DNA of 64,000 bases from Pythium myriotylum (lineage: Eukaryota; Oomycota; Peronosporomycetes; Pythiales; Pythiaceae), in the NCBI GenBank assembly GCA_023091665.1, contig JALJCQ010000007.1, forward strand, positions 620,001 through 684,000, in the 5' to 3' direction. The position numbers and the translations under genes are program-made. Positions 9,183 through 17,906 of this stretch are shown one piece after another (the first letter of the stretch is position 1; the number at the start of each line of letters is the position of its first letter). The notes under the pieces are model-generated. The model saw only the letters and a list, made by a program, of their open reading frames with translations, did no database searches and was not told the origin of the DNA.

Positions 9183-10137
9183 ACGCTGGACAAGTACAAA
9201 ACGTACAGCACCGTCACGTACTGCAAGACGGCGCAAACGCTGGCGACGGTAGTGCCCGATGGACTCTTAACGACCAGCGCGGGAGCATGTCCGGTCGTGA
9301 TCACATTGACGGTCTCCGCAAATGCCTACACGACCTTCGTGACGACCGACTACGACGTAGCGTGGAGCACGGCGGCGAATGGCAACTGGTCGCCTGCGTT
9401 GTTCCCAGCCGAATCGCTCGCGAGTACGTTCACGGTCGCGAACACGTCGGTGATCGCCTGTCGAGTCGACAGCACTTGCTCCAAGACAGAAGACGAGCTC
9501 GCTGGACAGCACAGGTGAAGCGGTTACGGACAGCAAGACCCGCGTTGTGGTCGAAAACTTCGTCGCCGGCCCGGGGATCACATTACCAGGACGTCAGATG
9601 AGGTCCGCACGCGCTGATACACGTAGTTGTGCACGAAGCCCGCGCTCGTGCTTGGGAGCACGACATCACTGATGATAAAGTATTCCCCGGAGCCAGGAAG
9701 TCGAAAACGGTAGTTCGCGAGTGGCGCTGCCGTCTGCGCTGGAATGTTGAGTCGCGGTAGCGCTTGGTCCTAGCTCCACTCTACCGTGTAGAGATGACCA
9801 ACAGAAGAATGATGACGACCAAGACGACATGAGCGAGAAAAAAGAACAAAAAGTCACAGCTTCATCGTCCACGAACCCGTCGACCTCGCTCGAGCTCCTG
9901 ATTTTCATTGCAGTCGGCGCTGCAGACTTCATCGCGATCGTCGCAGTCGCGCGACGTCGTTTGCGGTCTCAGAACGAAGAGACGACGAGTGTCGACTTTA
10001 GCAAGAGCGATGATCTCGACGGGGATTGCAGCGGCGCCTCCTCCGGTGCGACCGCAGGGATGCCCACCTCTCGCGCGCTCGAACACTGGGCTCGTGTATC
10101 TCAACACAATGACTCACGTATCTGCTTCGGTTCATTA
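9183..10137 (+). pseudogene. Rearranged pseudogene copy of gene 6666 with internal inversion
   Basis: 9183-9495 matches 6723-7035 (ectodomain) almost base for base. The next stretch, about 9496-9787, matches the reverse complement of about 7338-7040: its minus strand encodes the M-I-P-G-P-A-T segment, and the sequence for the N-Y-R-F-R-L-P and F-V-H-N-Y-V-F-Q regions appears inverted. From about 9788 the plus orientation resumes, matching 7341 onward: acidic stalk, helix, and S-V-D-F-S-K-S-D-D-L. The start codon and signal peptide are missing and the distal tail is frameshifted. A GAGCTC palindrome lies at the left breakpoint. No intact product can be made. Confidence 0.88.
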
Positions 10138-10431
10138 GTGGATGCGTCTCTGCTCGTGATCGTCGGTTCAGTTTTGCCTGAACTCCAAATCGAGGACTGT
10201 TCCAACTTCTAGTCGGGGGCGGTTCCGTGAGGCCACCTGATCTTCTAACTAGGCAGAGTCAATCAGGTCTCTTGGGTTGACCCACACAAATCAACTTCAT
10301 CAACGTCAACGCTTCTCCAGATGGCGCATACAAGTCCTGTCCACGGGTGTGATGGCCTCTTCAGCTCGTGCGACACTCGACGTGGATTGTGGGTCTCATC
10401 CGAGTCTCGAACGAGGACACAATCCGAATCC

Positions 10432-10474
10432 AAGTCTTCTCGGGAGACTCGGTTCGAGTCTCCCGAGAAGACTT
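10432..10474. repeat. Perfect 20-bp inverted repeat, 3-base loop
   Basis: The left arm AAGTCTTCTCGGGAGACTCG (10432-10451) is the exact reverse complement of 10455-10474, separated by GTT. It lies 43 bases before the ATG at 10518 and appears to be an expanded form of the 21-base palindrome at 8103-8123 in the duplicate spacer. Confidence 0.9.
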
Positions 10475-10517
10475 GCAACACTATCTCACGAGACTCGTGT
10501 AGCAGGCATCGCTCGGC

Positions 10518-11456
10518 ATGGCACTCGAGGCTGTTGTCAAGATCCTCGCGCTGTGCCTCGTGGTCGGGCGGGTCGCAGCCCAGTTCACCATCGACCAGCA
10601 CGCTGCCGATGGCACCACAACCTACTGCAAACTCACAAACGGCACGCCGACGCCGCCTTACACTATGGTCAAGACTGGCAAGTGTCCGGTCACGCTTCAG
10701 ATGTCGGTCTCTCGTCGAAGCTCCACAGCGGTAACGGCGGTGTTTGATGTCTATTGGAACGTGTCGATGAACCCGAATAGATCTGAAGAAGAGTATCCAC
10801 TGGACGCGTTTAAGGGCGAGCTGCGTGCTCTGGATAGCATCTACGCCTGCAAGGCAGATTCCGACTGCACAGACAACGAAGACCGCGTAGACTCTGTAGC
10901 GAAAGGAGATGACGACGTCGTTCTCGTCTCGCTCGACGTCACGAACACCTCCGCGGTGAAGCTGATGTCTTATCGACTTCGGCTGCCGCCGTCGGGTGAC
11001 TACGTGATTGTCGGGCACGTCGCGCTTCGAAGCTTTAACTACAACATGATCGACAACTTCGTGTGGCAGCAAGTTAGCACGACTGGTAACTTGACGCCTG
11101 GAACGGTCAAGCCGGCGCAAATCGAGCCGGTTGACACAGTCACCCCAACAGTTTCTTCAGTTCCCCCGACGACCATCCCTCCAACTGGGACGACAACCGT
11201 CCCCATATCGACGAAGGCCCCCGACCAAGGAGCTGCTGCGCTCGAAACGCTACATCCGACCATGGAGGCACAAGCTGCTGGTGACGGGAACGTCATAGAA
11301 GCCGCGGCGTCATCGTCTTCTTCCAACGGCCCAGGCAACGCCATGACAGCCGGTTTACTCGCGGGTGTTGCAGTTGCGGCACTTGTAGTGGCGGTGATGT
11401 ATTTCGCGTGTCTCGCAAGCACGAGTAGTTCTCTAGATCTTGTTGAGGGCTGGTAG
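10518..11456 (+). CDS. TYC-family type I membrane protein, frameshifted terminus
   Basis: Predicted 312 aa, with the signal peptide at 1-21. Cys are 37, 56, 111 and 117. It is a paralogue of the protein at 8164 with roughly one in five ectodomain residues changed. From A-G-C-A-C-G-A-C-T-G-G (11075) onward, however, the DNA is nearly identical for over 300 bases through stalk and helix. Loss of one T relative to the sister gene just after M-Y-F shifts the frame. The S-R-K-H-E terminus is thereby replaced by a 15-residue tail, A-C-L-A-S-T-S-S-S-L-D-L-V-E-G, plus W, lacking the basic stop-transfer residues. It may still insert in the membrane; effect unknown. Confidence 0.85.
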   Translation: MALEAVVKILALCLVVGRVAAQFTIDQHAADGTTTYCKLTNGTPTPPYTMVKTGKCPVTLQMSVSRRSSTAVTAVFDVYWNVSMNPNRSEEEYPLDAFKGELRALDSIYACKADSDCTDNEDRVDSVAKGDDDVVLVSLDVTNTSAVKLMSYRLRLPPSGDYVIVGHVALRSFNYNMIDNFVWQQVSTTGNLTPGTVKPAQIEPVDTVTPTVSSVPPTTIPPTGTTTVPISTKAPDQGAAALETLHPTMEAQAAGDGNVIEAAASSSSSNGPGNAMTAGLLAGVAVAALVVAVMYFACLASTSSSLDLVEGW

Positions 11457-12008
11457 TGATCACGTCTGATGCAGGCACCTCTTCACTGAATGTGGTTGTG
11501 AGAACCACAGGAGGGTGGATGGCGGTCACAGGAAAAGGAGCCATGCCACACGGATAGAATTTAGCTGGTTGGTCAGTAATATTTTAACTGAGTAAGGTTG
11601 TTGAGTACAGCCACGTCGCCAACATCATCAACCAAAATGAAGTGTGGCACTACAAACCCGCCCCTGTCGTAGAAAACGGATAAAGAGACGAGTTCAGAAG
11701 TGTTTCGGATCTGATTAGAGTGTCCAGATCGCCCAGATTGTCCAGATCGGTGGAAGGTCTCTTGCTCTTTGAAGTGGAAGACAGTGCTTGGACAATACAG
11801 TATCATCGGATATGGTATCAAGTCATATCTGAGTTTAATTTCAAAAGTGAGATAAATGTGTAAAAACAATAAAACATGAATGAATTTATCGAATGTATGA
11901 ATAAATAAGGTAGCGCTCTGCCGATCGATTCAATCATTATAGTGGATTCCTCTCTCCACCAAAACCGGACTCTCTTCGCGAGATGGAACGGAAGGTTTCC
12001 CCTAGTCC
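11457..12008. other. Intergenic, AT-rich, no gene seen
   Basis: After the duplicated 3' flank (to about 11545) the sequence is AT-richer. It has an AATAAA-containing stretch near 11868 that could serve as a poly(A) signal. A minus-strand frame at 11573-11869 has no recognisable features. Confidence 0.45.
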
Positions 12009-12378
12009 GTGAATCTTGATAGTGAAGACTCAGTGGCGCTCATGACCTACCAATTTCGACTTCCGCAGGCATCGTTGGTGACGCGTCTATCGAATGCGAA
12101 GGAACGAATCTGGTCGAAAGTACGTCTTCAATCGCGTGATAGCGAAGGCAGATAGCCCGATTGTTCCAGGGGCAGTCAAGCTAGGCCACGTGGGTTTCAT
12201 TTCGACTTCCTTGTCGACAATATCGCCACCGTCGAGACTCCCATCGGCACTCGAATTCCTCATCCTCTCACAAAGTAGTGGAGATTCTTGTACGACCATC
12301 GCAAACTCACATAGAGTAAAGTTCGACATGCCGAGTGTGCTCGGCACTGCGCATATTTTGTCGCGAGTCTTGTCCTAG
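12009..12378 (+). pseudogene. Decayed TYC-family ectodomain fragment
   Basis: Translation from 12009 gives V-N-L-D-S-E-D-S-V-A-L-M-T-Y-Q-F-R-L-P, matching the family's L-x-S-Y-R-L-R-L-P strand. After a small deletion and indels the next frame gives E-G-T-N-L-V, then K-Y-V-F-N-R-V-I-A-K-A-D-S-P-I-V-P-G-A-V-K. This matches the family's N-Y-V-F-Q-R-V-R-x-S-x-D...P-G-T-V-K. Both halves are in the right order and spacing, but the 5' two-thirds and the membrane segment are gone. It is a relic of an extra array member. Confidence 0.7.
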
Positions 12379-12400
12379 CGACCACCACCATATCATAACA

Positions 12401-12445
12401 GAAGAAAGCGCAACCGTTGCGCTTTCTTCGTTGCGCTGCGCAACG
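12401..12445. repeat. Two adjacent perfect palindromes
   Basis: GAAGAAAGCGCAAC (12401-12414) and its exact reverse complement at 12416-12429 are separated by a single C. A second palindrome, CGTTGCGC-T-GCGCAACG (12429-12445), follows immediately. They lie just downstream of the relic at 12009-12378. Confidence 0.88.
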
Positions 12446-13594
12446 ACAACGGCGGCAGATGCAATCCCCGAATCTCGAGGCATGCGTGAGATGGTCGAGT
12501 CGTGAGTGCCTGCTTTCCACTATCGCCCACCAGTCCCCGAATGGCGGTTCGCCGAGTTGAATTTCATCACAGAGACTCACAACATTGGCACGACCCGGGA
12601 TGTTCATCGTGCATAGGCTGAGGCTTTGAGACAAACGAGGGCGCGTCAACTAGAACGCGACGACGATGTCTGGTCTCGTGATATCAGCGACAATCAGCCC
12701 AGCTAGTCCTCCACTGCGGCGTCAACCTGACGCTCTATAGGGCCTTCGCCAGCTGTGAGGATACAGAAAAACCTATGTGTGGTTATGGATTCAATGTAGC
12801 GTCCGTGCTTGGTGCACGGCGGGATCGTATCCACCAAAACGAAGACGTCGACCAACGAAGCCGAGGTACTCGCAGCTGCGAATGAAGCCTCAAGTCCAGC
12901 AAGCTCCCATCAGCTGGGAAGCCTTCTTCGTGTTCCGCCACACATTAATGGGCGACACAAAATTTGCGCACACCCGAGAATGTGAATGATGCACCCATGC
13001 AAAGGCTAGGCACTTCTCTCCAAATTCAACTGCCATCACCACGGTGCTGTACGATCCAACATTGCGTTGACGTCACCTTTTCCGAGGACTCATCGCGGTC
13101 TAGCACGGCAGCCATCACTGTGCGGGTGAGCAGCTCGATACAGTTACTCGGTTTACTGTGGGATGACTGATGATTCTAGTGGTTCTCGAGGTCGGTGTAC
13201 CTTATCCCCACCGAGCCTCGCCGGGGACAAGACCTTGCAAGCAGATTTTGTGTGTGTTGAAAGCGAGTTTCGATCCCACGGTACACTGCCACCCAGCTGT
13301 AGATAGTGCGTTCTCGTGCTATTCGCTCGCTGGATGCCAGTGTGTCTTCATTTGACCAGTGGCACCAGGTGGACGTCCTTCGCGAGAGTCAGATGGCTGT
13401 TTCATCGATTTGTTCTGATATGCTGCATGTTCACACGATTAGTGGCTGTCTCCAGTATCCTACATCGTGGGACAGGCCAAGGAGGCTGATGCCGTTGGCG
13501 ATCTTCGTGATGAGCTCAGTTTTCAAGAAGGAGCCAGAGGGCCCCAGTGGATGACACGGAGATATGCTGGCTGGCGGGGGATCCTGGGAACAAG

Positions 13595-13607
13595 TCACTC
13601 GCGATTT
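13595..13607 (+). promoter_or_regulatory. Initiator-like element upstream of gene at 13623
   Basis: TCACTCGCGATTT, 15 bases before the ATG. It shares the TCACTCGCG core with the element before the gene at 32392 and fits the oomycete YCAYTYY initiator pattern. Confidence 0.4.
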
Positions 13608-13622
13608 AGGTCCGACGTAAAC

Positions 13623-14852
13623 ATGCGTGTCGCCTTCGCGGCGCTTTTGTTGGGGCTCGCAGTGGCGTTCGCGACCGCAGACCTCATATCGGACGGATAT
13701 GTCGCGGACGGCAAAACGACGTACTGTAAAATGGCTGGTGGTGAGTCTTTGACTGGCCTATTCCGGACGATCGAGGCAAGGACCGCAGACAAATGCCCAC
13801 TCTCGCTGTCGATGTCAGTCTCGGTGCAAAGCTATAGCATGGAGACCGTTACCCTGGATGTGACGTGGGCAGTCTTGTTAAGTCCCAACTCGTCGGATGT
13901 GGTGCTCCCCGCAATAGCGGCGGCCGACGGACAGGTCCCTGTCATCGTTTCCAGCGTCCAAGCCTGTGCTGCCGATTCGTACTGCGCAACAATCAATGAT
14001 ATCATCGTTCCTCAGTTAGTCGGAGAACGTCGCTCCGTCACGCTCAACACCAGTTCCAATTCTGCAGTCGCCCTCTCAACCTACGAGTTCCAACTGCCGG
14101 CATCGGGCGACTTCGTGATCATGGGCATCGCTGGCGTGTCGAGCAGCCACGGCATGGTCACTAATACGGTCTTCCAGAGGGTTCGAACGGCGATGGACGG
14201 GTCGACCACGCCAGGGACAATCAAGCCGCCGAGTCCTGCCTTCGCAACCCCAACGACAACGGCTCCGAGCTTAGTGCCGTCCCGAGTCCCCGTGATCCCC
14301 ACACGACCTGTCACATTGACACCAGAGCCATCGACTCCGAGTCCACGGCCCATCGCAGAACCACTCTTACCTCAGCTTCCAATCCTATTGACCCCCCAGC
14401 CGTCGAAGCTCAACCCTCTCAATGGTCAGACGACTGTCACCGCATCGTCGGGGATTAGTCACGGGAGCGCGCTCAACGCATTGGCGGTCGCTGGCATTGC
14501 AGTTGTCGGGATCGCCATCGCAGCGATCTTGGCTGTGATCAAACGTCGACGTGAAGGGGGAACAGAACCACCACAACGAGTCGAATCGATGCGATTGCCA
14601 CGAAGCAACCACCGGAGACAACTCTTTGCTTCAAGCGAAGAGACGCCGGATTCTGAGCCGCAGGGAATGACTCTGGACGGCACAAGAAGCGATAGAACGG
14701 CTGGCGCATTCGTCGTACTCGATACCATTCGAGAGAGCTTTGTACTACTCCAGAGCTCGTCCAAAAAAGCTTCCGGCCAAGAGCAAACTAGTAATAGCGA
14801 GAAAGACGACACTCGTCATCGAGAAGAAGAAGCCGACCACTACGTCTTTTAG
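13623..14852 (+). CDS. TYC-family type I membrane protein, 'SMxxPxxNHRR' tail
   Basis: Predicted 409 aa. The ATG at 13623 starts the signal peptide (1-19); the upstream in-frame extension to 13467 is rejected. The ectodomain starts S-D-G-Y-V-A-D-G-K-T-T-Y-C, with Cys 35, 58, 115 and 121, and S-P-N-S-S as in the copy at 2335. Closing P-G-T-I-K-P-P is followed by an unusually Pro-rich stalk (about 205-275). The helix is at 284-306, stopped by K-R-R-R. The 103-residue tail has E-S-M-R-L-P-R-S-N-H-R-R and R-S-D-R-T-A-G-A-F-V-V-L-D, the latter matching the copy at 34458, and ends H-Y-V-F. Confidence 0.88.
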   Translation: MRVAFAALLLGLAVAFATADLISDGYVADGKTTYCKMAGGESLTGLFRTIEARTADKCPLSLSMSVSVQSYSMETVTLDVTWAVLLSPNSSDVVLPAIAAADGQVPVIVSSVQACAADSYCATINDIIVPQLVGERRSVTLNTSSNSAVALSTYEFQLPASGDFVIMGIAGVSSSHGMVTNTVFQRVRTAMDGSTTPGTIKPPSPAFATPTTTAPSLVPSRVPVIPTRPVTLTPEPSTPSPRPIAEPLLPQLPILLTPQPSKLNPLNGQTTVTASSGISHGSALNALAVAGIAVVGIAIAAILAVIKRRREGGTEPPQRVESMRLPRSNHRRQLFASSEETPDSEPQGMTLDGTRSDRTAGAFVVLDTIRESFVLLQSSSKKASGQEQTSNSEKDDTRHREEEADHYVF

Positions 14853-15014
14853 TTAGTGTTTGATGTTTTGTCGTTGCAGAAGTATCTAATGTTATGCTGT
14901 CGTATTTCTTCTACTTCGCAACATGATATTGTCCCACGAGTTGAACCAGTCCAACAACGACGTTTAGATTAATGATAGTTAGAAGGGAGAATACGTCAAA
15001 AATGGGAGTAGACT
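14853..15014. other. Short convergent spacer
   Basis: A 162-base spacer between the stop of the plus-strand gene and the stop of the minus-strand gene. It must contain both terminators. No inverted repeat stands out. Confidence 0.5.
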
Positions 15015-16397
15015 TCACAGCCACACAGTATCTTCATCGTTTGTCACAATCGACTGGCTTTGGCGATCTTTTCGTCGACGACTCTTACTGCGGGACTTGT
15101 GGGACTTCTTTCGTTCACCCGTCACCATCACTTCTGACAGCGTCATTGTTCGGTCGTGTTCCCTATTCTTTGTCGACGCCATCATCTCGGATAGTGTCAT
15201 GGGGTCGTCTCGCACAGTATCCGTCCTTAGTTGACCGACGGGGATCTTATAGGATGCGAGGGAGTCCTCGCGGATGACAAACTGAGTCGTGTCGTCTCGT
15301 ATCGTACTGAACGAAGAGAAACCACTCGCGCTGAAATCGTTGTTCGTGCCCATTAATTCGGTATCGCCAGATTCGTTGATGTAAGGCTGAGGCTTCGAGG
15401 CAGGGCGATTGTGCAGCGGCGGAACTGGTGATGTGGCGTCGATCTGCCCCTTGTCCGTGAGCTGGTACATGTCATTGCTATCAAGACTCGTGATCAGATC
15501 TGTCGCCTTTGTAGGCTTCTGTGAATTCTGTTTCCTCCGACGCTGGACAAAGAAGAGGGCGATAAGAGCAAGGGCGACGACAGCGACGCTTGCTAGCACC
15601 AACGCGGTCAGCTCGCTGCCGGAGCTTGAGTTTCCTGAACCACTGTTCTGCGCTGTAGCATCCTTGGAGCCCGCCTGTGAGGCCGACGGCACCGGTAGCG
15701 TCGATACAACGCGCTCCAGGGACCCCGTTGGAGTCGGGGTCGCTGTTGTTGGTGTTGGACGGACCATGAGATTGTCTGGCGCCTGGGTCGGGTCTGCTGG
15801 TATTACCCCTGGAAGCATCGAGCCGTTGGTCGAAGTCTGCACACGTTGGAGCACAATGGTGTCGACTTGATCGATGCTGTCGCTCATGACGCCAACGTTG
15901 CCGACGAAGACGTACTCACCCTTAGGTGATAGGTCAAAGCGGTAGCTCGCCAGAGTGAGCTGTCCACCACGCTGGCCAATCTCAAGGTCGATCGGATTGT
16001 GGGATAGTATTTGTGCAGCCGTGACCATGGTCTTCTTGTCTTCACAGTCAGAGTCCGCTGGACACGCTTGTATGTACGGCGAGATCAGCTTGACGTTTCC
16101 GTCCTCAACGTCGGCTGGGTACAGCACACCCGACTTGTTTAGGTTGAGCGACACGGTCCAGGTCACGTTAAAAGCGGTCGTCTTCTCCGAAACACTTTGC
16201 AGCATGACCTTCATCGAGATGAGCAATGGACATTTGGACTTTGTTTTCGGTTCGAGACCCCAAAACGAGTAGTAAGAAAGCCCTTCCGGGGAGACTCTGC
16301 AGTATGTCGTGGTGCCATCCGCGCGGAATTGGGGGAGCTTGCTCTCCGCCGCCGCACATGCTGCTAGCACCGACGCGAGCCACCACGCGAGACGCAT
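15015..16397 (-). CDS. TYC-family type I membrane protein, long motif-rich tail
   Basis: Predicted 460 aa. The frame is open upstream to 16580 but without an upstream ATG that makes a signal peptide; M-R-L-A-W-W at 16397 does. Cys are 33, 56, 112 and 118. The ectodomain ends L-P-G-V-I-P. A short Thr/Pro stalk leads to the helix at 263-284, stopped by Q-R-R-R-K. The 176-residue tail has S-P-V-P-P-L-H-N-R-P, two T-L-S-E repeats (M-T-L-S-E-M-M and T-M-T-L-S-E-V-M), a polybasic Lys/Arg/Ser segment that looks like a nuclear-localisation or lipid-binding stretch, and the terminus D-E-D-T-V-W-L. It combines motifs otherwise split among the partial left-edge gene and the 23-34 kb block. Confidence 0.9.
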   Translation of the reverse strand: MRLAWWLASVLAACAAAESKLPQFRADGTTTYCRVSPEGLSYYSFWGLEPKTKSKCPLLISMKVMLQSVSEKTTAFNVTWTVSLNLNKSGVLYPADVEDGNVKLISPYIQACPADSDCEDKKTMVTAAQILSHNPIDLEIGQRGGQLTLASYRFDLSPKGEYVFVGNVGVMSDSIDQVDTIVLQRVQTSTNGSMLPGVIPADPTQAPDNLMVRPTPTTATPTPTGSLERVVSTLPVPSASQAGSKDATAQNSGSGNSSSGSELTALVLASVAVVALALIALFFVQRRRKQNSQKPTKATDLITSLDSNDMYQLTDKGQIDATSPVPPLHNRPASKPQPYINESGDTELMGTNNDFSASGFSSFSTIRDDTTQFVIREDSLASYKIPVGQLRTDTVRDDPMTLSEMMASTKNREHDRTMTLSEVMVTGERKKSHKSRSKSRRRKDRQSQSIVTNDEDTVWL

Positions 16398-16928
16398 TTC
16401 GGGACGCCGAGACGGCGGTGCTCTCCCTCGCGGGTCCACAAAGTCGGTCTGAATCACCAATATGCTCCAGTTCGAACCGGCTGCGACATCCAGAGCACGT
16501 GGATAACTAGAGGTTATCCCCGGCGCAATCCGTCGCTGGCCCTTTTGCTGCCCATCAGTCACGAGGGACTCATCCACCAAGAGTTCAGATGGTGAGACCG
16601 TCCCATCTCCCTTGAAATCGAACTGGTGACCGGCGAAACCATTCGGTGTCCTTCTCCAGCTATCCCGCCAAGGAGCCTAAAACGAATGTACAGGTGTGTG
16701 TAGAATAGTCCTCGAGGCATAGAACACTTTCCTTCCTCCAGGCCGATGGCAGAGGACTAAGCTCAGACCAATCCGAGCTCCTGGATGTACTAATATACTA
16801 ATGAATATGATGTGTGGTATTACCCGCGTGTTGACTTCGAGGTAATCATCGCGTCACCGCGCTGACTTGTCGCCCAAGCGCGAAGTTATTGAGCGAGTCC
16901 TGCTCAGACGCCGAAGCGGAACGCTGCG
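16398..16928. other. Divergent promoter interval
   Basis: 531 bases between divergently transcribed array genes; both 5' regions must lie here. No gene or family relic is seen. Confidence 0.5.
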
Positions 16929-17906
16929 ATGCGGTTCGCAGCGTTTCTTTGGCTCTTGGTGTTTGTAGCGCCCACCTGGACTCTCGCGGCGAGCGAGGTG
17001 GTCAAATTTCGCGCCGATGGCAGCACGACCTACTGCAAACTTTCCCGTGGTGCCCCAACGCGGCCGTTCAATTCGCTCTCACCTGAGAGCCGAGGCAAGT
17101 GCCCCGTTGCCATCTCAATGAAGGCCTCGGTGCGGAGCTACACGTCGGTGACAACCATCGTCGACGTCGAGTGGAATATCACGGTGAACACGGCGCGCTC
17201 GAGCGAGCTTTTCCCCGTGGATATCTTCGAGAACAAGATTACCATCTCAGATTCTGTGGTGGCGTGCACAGTTGAGTCCAACTGCGAGTCCCCGGACGAT
17301 GTGATCAACTCGAGAGCTATTAATATCAGCGAAGGCATGTACGATTCGTTTGTGGACGTGCGCAACGTCTCTCCGACGGCGCTTCTGACCTACCGTCTAC
17401 GGCTTCCGCCCAAGGGGACGTATGTGATCGTCGCCGACGTCCCTGTCACCACCGAAGACATGGGACTCGTCCACAACTATGCTTTTCAAAGAGTGCGCGC
17501 AACAGCGGATGTTGAGAGACCCCCAGGTACCGTCAAACCTGCCCCCATCGACATCAGCACGCTGGAGATCCCCGCCGACGAGGAGTGGGTTCTGTTGACA
17601 CCAACGCCATCTCCTGTCACGACAACTCCGAGCCCAACGCAAGATCCGCACTCCGAAAATCGCGCGACTGAAGTCAACCCACAAGACGCAGCCAAGGATA
17701 GTGGAGTGAGCCACGGAAATGCTTCCAACGTCGTCATCATTTCCGTGCTTGCAGTCGCAGCTCTGATTGCAACCACCATGTACTTTATAATGGCGCGTCG
17801 ACCTAAGCGCCAGGCGATGGAGCCCTCCGGCAACATCCAAATTAATGCGTTTGCGAATTTCTCGATGGGGACGAGAAACTGCCGGAGCCGAAGCTTCATT
17901 CGTTAA
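16929..17906 (+). CDS. TYC-family type I membrane protein, short NCR tail
   Basis: Predicted 325 aa, with the signal peptide at 1-20. Cys are 36, 58, 113 and 119. The sequence is close to the minus-strand copy at 4309: both have S-x-G-K-C-P-V-A-I-[ST]-M-K, V-E-W-N-I-T-V-N and L-R-[LI]-P-P-K-G-T-Y. Closing is P-P-G-T-V-K-P. The stalk holds E-E-W-V-L-L-T-P and a Pro/Thr run. The helix is at about 266-288, ending M-Y-F-I-M-A-R-R-P-K-R. The 37-residue tail ends T-R-N-C-R-S-R-S-F-I-R. The single tail Cys is conserved with the copies at 4309 and 21553. Confidence 0.9.
   Translation: MRFAAFLWLLVFVAPTWTLAASEVVKFRADGSTTYCKLSRGAPTRPFNSLSPESRGKCPVAISMKASVRSYTSVTTIVDVEWNITVNTARSSELFPVDIFENKITISDSVVACTVESNCESPDDVINSRAINISEGMYDSFVDVRNVSPTALLTYRLRLPPKGTYVIVADVPVTTEDMGLVHNYAFQRVRATADVERPPGTVKPAPIDISTLEIPADEEWVLLTPTPSPVTTTPSPTQDPHSENRATEVNPQDAAKDSGVSHGNASNVVIISVLAVAALIATTMYFIMARRPKRQAMEPSGNIQINAFANFSMGTRNCRSRSFIR

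Larger units (their letters stand above)
9181..11545 (+). repeat. Tandem segmental duplication, unit B
   Basis: Second copy of the unit at 6721-9120. It contains the inverted pseudogene, the duplicated spacer and the gene at 10518. The junction with unit A lies near 9141-9183, between the 3' flank of the gene at 8164 and the truncated 5' end of the pseudogene. Confidence 0.85.
12379..13622. other. Intergenic, palindromes then nothing recognised
   Basis: Apart from the double palindrome at 12401-12445 and the initiator-like element at 13595-13607, no gene, relic or RNA was recognised in this 1.2 kb. The frame of the next gene is open from 13467, but that part does not look like protein. Confidence 0.5.
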
